From assembly GCF_022539665.2 (NCBI RefSeq), contig NC_081336.1, forward strand, positions 3,038,001-3,102,000: DNA of 64,000 nt. Reading direction: 5' to 3'. Shown piece after piece: positions 21,569 through 33,263 of this stretch. The position numbers were made by a program, and so were the translations under genes. Every line of letters starts with the position of its first letter. Position 1 is the stretch's first letter. The DNA is from Daphnia carinata. Its lineage: Eukaryota > Arthropoda > Branchiopoda > Diplostraca > Daphniidae. The notes beneath the pieces were generated by a model. That model was given only the letters and a program-made list of their open reading frames with translations. It did not search any database and was not told the origin of the DNA.

Positions 21569-24500
21569 ATGATGTTATCGCACTATTCTGGAATCTTTCT
21601 ATTCGTGACTATAGCAAGCCTTTCGTCGGTTAGTGCTACCGATATCGCTGGTAAAATAGCCACGAACCCGGCATGTAAAGACGACGTTACACGTCTCTGC
21701 AGTAGTCAAGTTCTCCCAAACGATTTAGCTGTCCTTGATTGTCTTCAAAACAGGAGAAGTGATAGTGATTCTGATATCAGAACAGAATGTCATTCGGTAT
21801 GTTACATCAAATGAATTGTGTGGTATGAGTTGGTGGAAGGTTATTTACATTCTTGTCTGTAGTTTCTGTGGCAGTTCAAACTGAATCTTACCAAAGGTGA
21901 CCAGTTTTTAGAAGCTGCTGAAAAAATGTGTTCTGATGAGCTTAAAACCTTGGATGAATGTCGAGACCAATCCCTAGAAGGTCATAAGCTGTCATGTTTG
22001 CTGGAGAACTCAGATTCAGTTGCACAGGGTAACTCAATTGGAAAGTAATAAAAATTCAGACTAATTCATTTAATGTTCTTACTCTCCTTGGAAATTTAGG
22101 GCAATGTAAGTCATTTCTCGTTAGAATTGGTTCGATAATCTTTAGCGATTTTCGCCTGGTGGAAAAGTTCACGACCGCCTGCCAGGGCGATATCTCCAAG
22201 TTCAATTGCGGTCGTCTGGATTCAGAAGAAGAAGTATGTTTACAACTTTTTTTTTAAGTTAAGAGGTTTGTCTATTTTTTTTGTGCAGAAAGACCACAAA
22301 CAAGGATCAACGATTGAGTGCCTGTCGGAGCACGTACGCAATTTGACTAAAGAATGCCATCTGCAAACCTTGCGCGTGGCTGAACTCCAGGTCAGATTTT
22401 TAAAAGTTATATTGCTGTTTTCGCGTATTGTAAATGGACATATTCTAATTTCAAGGCGGATGATTATCACTTGGATCGTCCACTCTTTCTCGCCTGCCGA
22501 GATGACCGGGAAAGGTTTTGTCGAAATACCCAAGCCGGACAAGGCCGGGTTTACAAATGCCTCATTAAGAACAAAATGCAGAATGATATGAGCACTAAGG
22601 TACATCTTTCATGCGTGTTTCCGAGAGGATGTTGAATTAAACGCGAACATCCGGTTTATTCATAGTGCCGAGAAAAATTGGTTCGTCGACAACAACTGGT
22701 TTCCGAAGATTACAAAGTTAGCAAGGGTTTAGTCAGAGCTTGTAAGCAGGAAATTATCGAACACAAGTGCTTCAAGGAAACGAATTCGCCTGTTAAAGAC
22801 CGGAAAGTCAAACTCGCCCAAGTCCTTCTATGCTTGGAAAATGCTATGCACGCAGGTGTGTGAACAAGTGGCTCCAATGTTTGCCTCGTAATGTTAATGA
22901 CTTCGCCTATTTTTACAGGTAGTGCTATAGGAGGTGAATGCCAGGCAGAGATGCTAGATCATCGCCGACAATTGCTGGAAGATTATCGTCTCTCACCCGA
23001 AGTGGTGTACTCTTGCCAGGAAGACATTAAAACCAACTGTCGTACGAAGTCTGTGAACCATCGTATTCTTGTATTTTTATTTTTTTGGTAGTTTTTAATA
23101 GGTTTCTAATTTTGGCTCCAGGGAAATCGGCGGAAAAACACTGCACTGTTTGATGAAGCATGCTCGAAAGCAAAACGGCATTTCAGACACGTGTCTTCGT
23201 GCGGTATATAGAAAACATTATCGGATTTCTCGTCACTGAATTCATTGTTTTGTTTTGGCTAAAATATTAGTTGGAAGATTTGATGCGTATCACTGACGCG
23301 GGATCAGATTGGCAAGTGGATTCGTTGTTGAAAACATCCTGCTCCAGTGTTGTGGAAACCGCATGCAAGAATCCTGCAGATAGCCAGCCGGCCAGTGTTA
23401 TTTCTTGCCTCATGGATAAGTAAGTGGGCCGTTTGATTTCGATTTTGTTTTGTTTTTTATGAAAGAAATGGTGCATATTTATCATACTGTGTACGTGAAT
23501 TGCAGAGTCTTTTCGGACGTAATGACAACGGGCTGTCGTACTGCTCTGCTCGAAATCCAGTACTTTGTTGCCCGTGATTTCCGCTTAGATTCCCAACTGT
23601 ATGCCCAGTGTAAATCTGACGCTGCCCAATTTTGCAACGCTGCTCCCAACTGGACGGAAGAAGCCAATGCCATAGGACCCCAACGTAATCCGCTCGTATT
23701 ACCATGTCTTTATAGATATGCGTATCATCCACCAGCCGATTCCTCTGTAAGATTGGTTCTTTTTTTCACCCTTTGCTCTAACTATGTAACTTTGCGCTAC
23801 AGTTAAAACCTGAGTGCGCTGACGAGGTACGACGCGTCATGCGACAAAGGGCGAACAGTGTTGATCTCATTCCAGAGGTAAAACCGTTAACGCACCGTTA
23901 TGTAAGAAGTCACTATTGATTTTATTATTTTCAGGTAGAAGAACCTTGCATTGAAGATTTAGCATCGATGTGCTTTGAAAAGACAGGAAGAGGGGAAGAA
24001 ATGCAATGTTTACAAGACAACTTGGAACGCCTAAGCCCTGTATGCAAGCAACAAGTGAGCAATTACACAGAAGAAGAAGCTGAGCATTTGGAACTTAACC
24101 CTTTCATCACCACCTATTGTAGTCGTTTTCTTGAAACTCATTGCCAAGTACGTTTGATAGAATGTGTTTGATTGGTTGCAATTCGTTAGTATTTATGTTT
24201 TCCTTATTTAGGACGAAATGGATGATGGTGATGAAGGCCAAGTCATGGAATGCCTTGTGGAATACAAAATGAATACTGAAACCACTATGAATTCGAAGTG
24301 CAGAGCGGCCGTTGAACATTTCCAGCTCATCGCCTTACAAGACTTCCGCTTCAGCGCGCATTTCAAGCGAGCTTGCAAACTAGACATTTCCCGTCTTTGT
24401 CCAAATATCAAGGCCAAGTATAACATTTCCTTCTCAAGGATATTACGAATTTCAGCATCTGAATGTATGGATTTTTTTTTACTTAGACCGCAGGTCGTGG

Positions 24501-26081
24501 CCTGCCTCAGTGAAATGATACGAAATGATTCGGTAGCACAAAGCTTAGGCGTACGTGCGGGAAACCATGTTGGATCACAGCACCGCGTTTCTCAGCCGTG
24601 CCGTCAGCAGTTGAGAAACCAGTTGCTCCAACAGCACGAGGATGTCCAGTTGAATCCCAACGTTCGTAAACCCTGCGCGTCCGACGAAAAGCGTTTCTGC
24701 GCCCAAATTAAACCGGGCCAAGGCCGTATTTTGGAATGTCTCAAAGCTCACCGTAAACAGTTGGAAGATATTTGCCATGCCGCCATTTTCCAGGCTGAAA
24801 AAGAAGAGATGGACGACAGTGCTGTTGATTTCCAATTTATTCAACAGTGCAAAGATCCCATTCGTCGATTGTGCCAAAATGATGCCAGCAACGCTCTGGA
24901 ATGCTTGAAAGTACTTTGTCAGTCCTCTTCTTTCACATTCGGGTTTCGTTCATTATTTTCTCGTCCACTATCCTAGGGATACCTTGACGACAGCACATTA
25001 GAGGTCCATTGCAAACAATTGGTTCTGGAACGAATGGCTGAACAGAATCTGGACATACGCTTTAATCCGAACCTTAAGAAGGCGTGCTCCATGGATATAC
25101 CGAAATTTTGTCAAGGGGTATTTATAGTCGTTTCAATTTCACACAGTTTCCGATGGCTATCTCGTTTATGTAAAGGTTTGGCAAACCGCATCCAAGGACC
25201 GTGAACTTGAAGGAAAAGTTGTTGATTGTCTCAAACAAAATTTCGTGGCAAAGAAACCGCTGACTCAGTCGTGTTCCGACCATTTAACAGTCATAATGGA
25301 ACAACAGGCTTTGCATTATCAGCTAGATCCTGTTCTCGTTAATCTTTGCGACAAGGAGGTATATTTTTAATACAATTATTTTTTTATTTACTATATTGTG
25401 TCAAAGGAGAACTAAGTTTCACTACATACGTTTCTCAATTCCAGATTCAAATTCATTGCGGACCAGAAGAACCGGAAAACACTAGGCAGGGTCAAGTGGA
25501 AGAATGTTTGAAGAGGAAATTTGATACTTTAACTTCCGTTGAATGCCGGCGTCATGTCGCTTTGCTGATCACGGCTGTCCAAATCGATATACAGGCTGAT
25601 CCAATGCTACATCGAGCCTGTGCAATCGACTTGGTCACACTTTGCAAAGATGTTCCGCCAGGAGACGGTCGAAGTACGTTTAATGTTTTTAGATTAGCAT
25701 TGAGAACACCGTTTAAATGTTCGTACTCTGACCAGGATTGAAATGTCTCCTGCGCTTCAAAGAGCAAGGACAAGCCAAATTTGATCCAAAATGTTTTGAG
25801 ATGCTTAATACCCGGACGCAACTATTTGCTAAAGCTTCAAAAGTACGATTTAACTAATTCAAATTTTTTAAGTCATCAATGCGACAATTTTCTACATAGA
25901 AATCTGATTGTTCCAGGTGGTGCAGCTTGAATCAGTCAATGACTTGGTAGAACAGCTTAGTATTTCACCTGCCAAGAATTTCTTCCTAGCTATGGGTCTC
26001 TCTTTCATTGGACTGATTTTATTATTGGGAGTCTTTTGCGGTCGTATTTCCAAAAGACAACAAGTCATGAAGAACAGGTAG
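21569..26081 (+). CDS. Glg1: Golgi apparatus protein 1 (GLG1/ESL-1)
   Basis: Nineteen exons were traced: 21569-21796, 21863-22028, 22100-22233, 22289-22390, 22456-22599, 22666-22855, 22919-23048, 23122-23203, 23271-23419, 23506-23746, 23803-23877, 23935-24147, 24212-24417, 24487-24910, 24977-25117, 25176-25358, 25445-25673, 25736-25842, 25917-26081. The sum is 3309 nt, 1102 residues (human 1179). A signal peptide ends near SVSA. The lumenal part is a chain of Cys-rich GLG1 repeats (patterns such as CxxDIxxxC and V/LxCL every 60 residues). One transmembrane helix (LSFIGLILLLGVF) and a short basic tail RISKRQQVMKNR close the protein. GLG1 is a type I Golgi protein that binds FGFs, E-selectin and TGF-beta precursor. 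Introns are almost all 55-100 bp. Confidence 0.95.
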
Positions 26082-26498
26082 CTTTGACATAAAGGGCTTT
26101 TGGATGCGACAATTGTGTGATACAAGACTAGACTAGAAAATTAAATGAAAAAAGGAAAGGAAACACTTGGGCGAGTGCCTTGAATTATAATAACAAAAAT
26201 GAAAACAAAAATAAGGAGCTACAAATTGATTTAACCTTTCAGACAATGTTTTCGGTAAACATCAAAATTGATAGTCCTACTCGTCTTATTCAACCAGGCA
26301 TTACAATACGCTGTTAATACCATTTGAGTTTATTGGCCAATAAAAGAGAAGAAAGAAAAATCCTTTCGAACATAGCTTTTCTCCGTTGGTCTTCATATAC
26401 TTTCGTAAGTATAAAAAACATGTGACCAGAAAGTAACTAAACAAAAACTAACTGAACAAAAAATAAAATCATATTATTTGTGCATATGCAATATTTCA
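26082..26498. other. GLG1 3' UTR and flank
   Basis: AT-rich tail after the GLG1 stop codon, with several A-rich stretches. No coding potential seen before the first tRNA. Confidence 0.45.
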
Positions 26499-26570
26499 TC
26501 CCATATTGTCTAGTGGTTAGGATACCTGGCTCTCACCCAGGAGGCCCGGGTTCAATTCCCGGTATGGGAA
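26499..26570 (+). tRNA. tRNA-Glu (CTC)
   Basis: 72 nt fold as a standard cloverleaf. The 7-bp acceptor stem TCCCATA pairs with TATGGGA, the D arm is TGTCTAGTGGTTAGGATA, the anticodon loop is CTCTCAC with anticodon CTC in a CCTGG stem, and the T arm is CCCGGGTTCAATTCCCGG. A and B boxes are intact, so it should be transcribed by Pol III. No intron. Confidence 0.95.
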
Positions 26571-26668
26571 TTTGTATTTTAGTAGGACAACAATTTTCTG
26601 GTTGATTTTGCAATTGCCTTTTCACTAAATTTACGGACATGTACATTCAACAAGTATATATGGGTACA

Positions 26669-26717
26669 TCCCATTTTTTCTAGCGGCTAGGATTCATTCC
26701 ATTCCCGGTATGGGGAA
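26669..26717 (+). pseudogene. tRNA-Glu remnant with internal deletion
   Basis: Starts TCCCAT, keeps a diverged D-arm region TCTAGCGGCTAGGAT and the 3' end TTCCCGGTATGGGGA, but the anticodon arm and most of the variable region are missing. It lies between two intact tRNA-Glu genes and is a degraded copy of them. Confidence 0.8.
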
Positions 26718-26839
26718 TAAATATATATTCGTCAGACAACAATTTGCTGACTTTTTTGTCTAAATTTGCAATTTGCCACCATATTTACGTAAATGTATAA
26801 TTAACAAATATACCAGTATTAATAGAATATTATTGTACA

Positions 26840-26911
26840 TCCCATATTGTCTAGTGGTTAGGATACCCGGCTCTCACCCGGGAGGCCCGGGTTCAATTCC
26901 CGGTATGGGAA
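26840..26911 (+). tRNA. tRNA-Glu (CTC)
   Basis: 72 nt, almost identical to the copy at 26499. It differs in the anticodon stem (CCCGG instead of CCTGG), with the paired change on the other side, so the helix is preserved. Anticodon CTC, A and B boxes intact. Confidence 0.95.
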
Positions 26912-27236
26912 TTTATTTTACAAACATTTATTAACCATCTTTTTCAGTCAAGCGAAAACTGTAACTTAACATCTTTTTGCTCAGTGCATTTTCTTAATCA
27001 TGGCCAACTTCAATCAGGCTTAATTCTGGCTCAATTTTACACTGGTGTTCTCCGTGCGGAATTTTAAAAACAGAATATATACAAAAACAATAGGTCATAA
27101 TATAAAACAACGTCAAACACCACCCAAAAACCCGATAATTGAAATTCTACATCTTGATCTTAAACATTACCCGGAGATGGCCTGTAGTTTCTGCCTATAA
27201 CAATTCATATACTAGAAGAGCCCAAGTCATCGTACA

Positions 27237-27308
27237 TCCCATATGGTCTAGTGGCTAGGATACTTGGCTTTCACCCAAGAGGCTCGGGTTCGATTCCCGG
27301 TATGGGAA
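27237..27308 (+). tRNA. tRNA-Glu (TTC)
   Basis: 72 nt. The acceptor TCCCATA/TATGGGA is the same as in the neighbours, the anticodon loop is CTTTCAC with anticodon TTC in a CTTGG stem, and the T arm has GGTTCGATTCC. It reads GAA codons, complementing the CTC copies next to it. Confidence 0.95.
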
Positions 27309-27539
27309 AATGTTTTATCATTTTTTACAATCACTTTTGGTGTTGCTATTTTGGGAAGGAAACTTATCTTTTTTGATTGATTTTGTAGTCGTGTAGCTGT
27401 TTAAGGACGAGAATAATGAGACGATTAGTTTAATTTTTTAATTCCTAAATTTGAAAAGTATTTAGCAGGTTTGAGATCGCCAGATGAAACTGCACATGCT
27501 AAAGCTTTTGAGACAGTCGTCTGCTCAGATAGCGGTAAA

Positions 27540-29711
27540 ATGGGATTTCTTCGAACACGTTTTTTATTGTCTCATAGCATATCTTTTCAGGCAAGATTTT
27601 GTGAACAAATCAAGCGAAATTATCGTAAGAGCTCACGGTGCTTTTCAAGTGAGAAATCAGAGCCTTTTTTCGTTACAACTCCTATATTTTATGTCAATGC
27701 AGGTTTGTTGTTTATGTTGAAGACCCATTCAAGCACCACATATAGCTTTGCATTAGTTAATTTTATTTTTTAACAGAGCCTCATATTGGACACATATACA
27801 CAGCTGTTCTTGCTGATTCGTCAGCTAGATTTCATCGCTTAACTGGAAACTCTGTGACATTTTCAACTGGTACAGATGAACATGGCCTTAAAATCCAACA
27901 AGCTGCTTTGCATGCAAATGAAGAGCCCGGGCGGTTCTGTGATCATGTTTCTGGACTCTTCAAAACTGCTTTGAACAAGTGTGAAATAAGTTATACAGAC
28001 TACATCAGAACTACAGAGAAACGACACAAAGAAAATGTTCATTTGTTTTGGGTACACTTCGGTAAAATGAAAATGATTTTGCTTCTAAAATGCAATTGGT
28101 ATTACAGGAACTACTTTCAGAGAGAGGCTACATCGAGAAAGGAAAATATGAAGGTTGGTACTGCACAGCAGATGAAGCATTTGTACCTGAAGATCAAACC
28201 ACGTTAGTGAAATTGCCTAATGGTCAGGAGCAAAGAGTATCAGCGGAATCAAATCGTCCTGTTGAATGGTTCAGTGAAGAGAACTATTTGTTTAAATTAT
28301 CCAAGCTAAGAGAAGATCTTATGAATTGGTTGAAGAGTGGTAAGCATTCAATTTTCATTAGCACTACCATTGTTATGGCTGACGTGTTTCAAATAGGGCC
28401 AGTGATTCGACCTTTGCGACACTATAACTTGGTAAAATCATGGCTCGACCAAGAACTTATTGATCTATCGATATCCCGACCTCATGCAAGGCTGTCTTGG
28501 GGGATTCCAGTACCTGGAGATTCGTCACAAACGATATATGTATGGCTAGATGCATTGTTAAATTATGTGACTGTCGCTAAAGATTCACAGTCTGAAATGG
28601 TAGTACTATGACTTTTTGATTTCCAGTCCATTGTATGACAGGTGAAAAACTCCTTACGCAATTAAAAAATTTTAATTGCTTTAATTTTAGAATATTTGGC
28701 CGCCAAGTGTTCATGTTATTGGGAAAGACATTCTGAAGTTCCATGGCATCTATTGGCCAGCCTTTCTTCTGGCTGCTGGTTTGGAACCTCCGAAATCCTT
28801 ACTAGTCCATGGTCATTGGTTAGTTGACGATCAAAAGATGTCTAAAACTACGGGTAATGTTGTCAGTCCCCAGTCTTGCATCGATCTTGTGACCGCAACT
28901 GGACTTCGTTATTTCCTCATGCACGAAGGAGTACCTGCCAGTGATGGAAGTAAGCCCTTTTAGTTCATGCAATTTTATTTAGTTTTTTATTTAATTTCTT
29001 CTTTTTGAATTCCTTTTTCTGAAACACAGATTTTAGTATGAAGAGAATGGTTCGGATTGCCAATTCTGATTTGGCTGACGGCATAGGCAACCTAGTCAGC
29101 CGCTGCTGTGGCAAGAGTTTGAATCCTTTGCAGATGAGGCCAGGCGTCAGCCCATCCTCTTTCGAATCCTGTAGTTCACCAGGTTCTGATTTGCTAAGTC
29201 TTTTAGAGCGCACACCTGACATAGTCTACAATGAATATCAGCAATGGAATTTTTACAAGTAAACTCTCGAATAGTATTCCCCGGTAATGTAAACGTAAAC
29301 TCACGCTTTTGTTAACCGATAGAGGGATCGACCAAGTTATGGCGTTAGTTCGGGGTGCTAACGGCTTTTTCCAAACGATGGAACCTTGGAAATTGAAGAA
29401 AGAAGGTCAGCTCGATCAACTAAATGCCACGATGGCCGTCACAATGGAAACTGCAAGAGTGGTAGGCACTCTTCTTCAACCCATCGTGCCCTCATATAGC
29501 GAACGCCTACTAGGTAAATTCATGTTTATAGTTGACCACATATTCTTAAAGACCCGTCGTTTAAAATAGCCAGTGTTTTTTCTGTTAAGATAAATTGGGT
29601 GTTCCTCAAGAAAATCGTAGCTGGGATTTCGCCCGGCCTCGATGGACTACCACAGAAACTGCCCTAGGCCCTCAGCAGGCTGTCCTTTTCCCTAGAATCA
29701 AATTTGAGTAA
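27540..29711 (+). CDS. MARS2: Mitochondrial methionyl-tRNA synthetase
   Basis: Eight exons, 27540-27702, 27777-28051, 28108-28339, 28397-28599, 28691-28949, 29030-29258, 29323-29513 and 29590-29711, give 557 residues. The first ATG that yields a basic, Ser/Phe/Arg-rich presequence ([13 protein letters not shown]) was chosen as a mitochondrial targeting peptide. Class I signatures are clear: TTPIFYVNA, the HIGH box in [25 protein letters not shown], a YVWLDAL segment and KMSKT in the KMSKS position. A C-terminal helical anticodon-binding part follows ([17 protein letters not shown]). No C-terminal tRNA-binding extension is present, as expected for the mitochondrial form. It charges mitochondrial tRNA-Met. 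Confidence 0.95.
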
Positions 29712-32700
29712 TTAAACATTCGTAGGTAATTGATGGAAATGCAAAAAGATCTTGACCTGCCATTGGCATGCATAGTTCAAGGTACGTAGTAGACAAAAGC
29801 AATAAGTTTACAGTATAACAGAACTTGTCCGATCAGAATCTTTTCGTTGCTTCCGCTGTTCCTGACTCCTTTTAAATGCCCTTTTTTATTTCATATTTTT
29901 TATTTAGGAGGCTTCCTTTTGCCAGTCAATCTTGTATAGATCGTGTTGATACAAACGGCAAGTAACAAGATTCACTTTCTTACCCTTCTCTTCTTTTTTT
30001 CCCCCGACCCTTTTAGCTAAGGTGAAACTTATAAGTCGCTAATGGGATTAGACCACATCACGCTCGTGCGTTAGATTGAAACTTATCGAACGGAATCATT
30101 TTCGTCGTTGAAAAGGGCTGTAGTAGTCGTTGATTTTTAAAAAGTCCTTTCTCTTAAGTGAATCGTCATCAATTTATTTTCCTTTTTTTTCTTTTGCCTT
30201 TCGTTTACCTTTCGTTGTCCTTTTTGGGGTGTCCGATTTTGCATAATCGCTACTTTTACACTAAGGCTTCCCTCCTATCAATAACTAGTACCGACCCGCC
30301 TGTCTCCATTTCTCAAGCCATAAAGCGACAAGGATAGTGTCATCCATTACAATGGAGAAATGAAACCATACTTCGATCCGGATGTTTTTCTTTGTGCGTC
30401 AGGGCTTTCCTATGTTCTTGCTGTAAAATCAAAAGACGTTCGAAACTGAAAAAAAAATATGGGAATATTTGTAGTTGATGATGGAAGAAGCTTATTGTTT
30501 TTAATGATGAGGAAGAATAGAATGACAGTCTGTACAACAACCAAATGGGAACCAAATTTTTCAGGGGGGAATTCCTGTCGAAGATTCTAACGTATGCGTC
30601 ATCTGGATAATTGTCGTGCAGACGAAGTTTCATTTTTGTTTCGACATCTTTTTAATAATTGCCCCCAGAACGAATAGGGACTAACCGTTTCCAACTGTTT
30701 TCTGTCGTCTTATACTCTGTCTGTCACGTCTATTATTAAGATCGGGAGCAAGCAATCATTAAGTGAGCTATTATTTTGCGCAGTGACTTTGTGTACAGTT
30801 TGGTCTTTTAATGATGGCTTTTTCATCTGACGATATCGTTAACATTTAGTATTGATAGTATGGCACAATTTTGAAGCGTTATTGCCATTCGGCCCTGGCA
30901 TGGTTTATACCGACAAAAATTGTACCCATTTCTTCTTGAGAAATCAAAATAGGAAAACACGCAAAAATTTACTGGTTGAAGCTTTTGGATCGAGTATGTG
31001 GACGTACGTGAAGAACATTAGAGTTTAGTGTTCCGGCAACAAATAGTGTCAGTTGCAAAGTGCGTGAAAAAAAGACGAACAAAAAGGAAGAAAAGTCGAC
31101 GATAAATCCACTTATCAGCACTAATCCACTCGTCGTCAGCTTTCCAAGATGCCGTCATGAGTGGGAGTAAGAAAAGAAAAGTGTGCGTTGTAGACCTTGG
31201 CTGAAAATCATCCGTGCGGAATGACACGACAGCCGGAATGAATCACGTTCAAGATATCATCGTAACAGTGTGAAAAAAACCCCATATACAAGTAAGTAAC
31301 TGTAGCTTCTTCAATGACCCTCCCCACACACATGAACGTATTTGTAATCACACGTATACTCTTTTCACGTCTAGGAAGCCAACCGGACAAAGGAATCGTT
31401 TGTGGAGTGCGGAAGAAAATCACAGGCGATTTCAGAAAAGGAGAAAAATCAACAAGGAACACGTTGAACAATGCAATAGCGTCGACCAAGTGTAATCAGT
31501 CGGCACCAGCAGCCGGTGTTTTGTTGGATTGTAAGAACATCATTCGGATTTGTTCTGAATGTAAGTAAGCGAATCAATGACCCGTGATTTTTTGTTTCTT
31601 ATTCTCAATTATTCTTCTCTCTCACCACAAGTTTTATTTTTTTCTCGCTTCTAGTGATTGTTGCTGAATCTTTTAGAAATGACCAGACCTATCGTCATTT
31701 GTCCTCTTCTGGATATCGGTGAGGAACAGCCGCACCCGACCGAACAAATGATCATTTTTCTTTCCAGTTTCATACGGAAGCACGATAACGGTAGTTGTAG
31801 CGTTAATATTAAACTGTATCATAATTTTCTTCTAGTAACAGCTTGTACCAATGAAATAGATTCGTGTGCCAGTGTGCGGATGACTGGAGGACAAATAGTC
31901 ATGTGGGTGGTACTTGATTTGCCTATCATATCTCTACAATCAACACTCGCTAGTCGATGTGCACGCAGATGTAGGCGCTCTTCGGTTTGACGTCTATCGA
32001 ATGGAAGCATGAATTACGAGGTACTGTATTATAAAAATAGTCCCTTTTCTTGAAATTTCCTTTCGTTCTTCTTTCTCTCCCTCCCCTTTTTTTCCAATAA
32101 GTCTTGATTAATCGCGATCTCCGACAAGGTCAGGTTTTTACATTGTCCAATTCATCCAGTCGGTTTCCTAAAAGATCGTTGATCTGGCACGAAATTCACT
32201 GGCAAACTAAATGGCCACGTATTGGAGTATATTTGATGCGTTTGAACGGAAAGCTGTTGTATGCACGACAATGTGCATATAGTGCATTATTCAGTGGATC
32301 TAAACTGAAGCTGAAAGTTTCATGTGAATCTTGAGAAAGGCGCTTCAGCGACCATGTAACGTGGCAAAAAGGGGGGTGGGTTACGTAAGACCGGCGCTGC
32401 TGCTGTTGGTTGGCCGGGGAAAAGGATTGACGGAGGAATGGTAAACTTTCCCTTGCCATAGTTGAAAATACGAAAGAAAAAAAAAGGGACAGAGGAAGAG
32501 TATGAAAGGACATGACCGAATCCCTCCGTTTACTCAGAGTCAGTCGAGCACCAGCCGGGGACTAGGTTTGTAGCAATAAAAAAGCGCTCCGTCAGGCAGT
32601 GAGGCAGAATAGTCCAAATCCAAACGAAGTTTATCTAGTTCTTATTACGCAAAAGAGGAACTATCATTTCTTTTAAACCAATCATTTTTCAATTAAAGGT

Positions 32701-33263
32701 AAAACAAAATAATGATCTCCTTTTTCGTATAAAATTTCAGCCTTTTCATTTGAAATGAAGCGATCTAGTTAGACACTGGGTTATTTGATTATAATGTGGT
32801 ATTCTGAAACAATTAAAATTTCTTGAATAGTTTATCTGTAAAGAAGTCGAAACGATGTCGTCAATCATTGTAATTAAATGGCTGCGTTGAAAATCTCGCG
32901 TTTTCCAACAGCAGGCCTTGTTTACATGGAAGGTCTCTAACGTAACAATTGATGTCTCCCTTATTATCTCTCCGTTCAAACGAGCCATCAACCATCGTTC
33001 TACTCTCTAGAGGGTTTGGGGCGAAAGGGATAAATATAAGACTTACATTCTAACTACTCCACCCCTTCGTTGATCGTAACATTACGTCTGACACGTCAAA
33101 ACTGCAAATCCCCCTAATTTCAAACGTACTTTGTTTGCGAGCTCCTCTTCTATTGTCTCAAATTGATCATCAACATGTCAAATATTTTTTTTGGAGAGCT
33201 TAATTCTCTAATGTGTCTTTTTTTTTTATATATAGATTTTCTATTACCAATAACGACACTGAC
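29712..33263. other. 3.5-kb gene-poor region upstream of HDC
   Basis: No coding gene could be supported. Several splice-like fragments occur on the plus strand, for example an open stretch of about 190 bp at 31376-31560 bounded by TCTAG and AT|GTAAGT. They may be 5' UTR exons of the histidine decarboxylase gene or of a non-coding transcript. A TATA-like ATAAATATAAG lies at about 33031. No repeat or tRNA was seen. Confidence 0.35.
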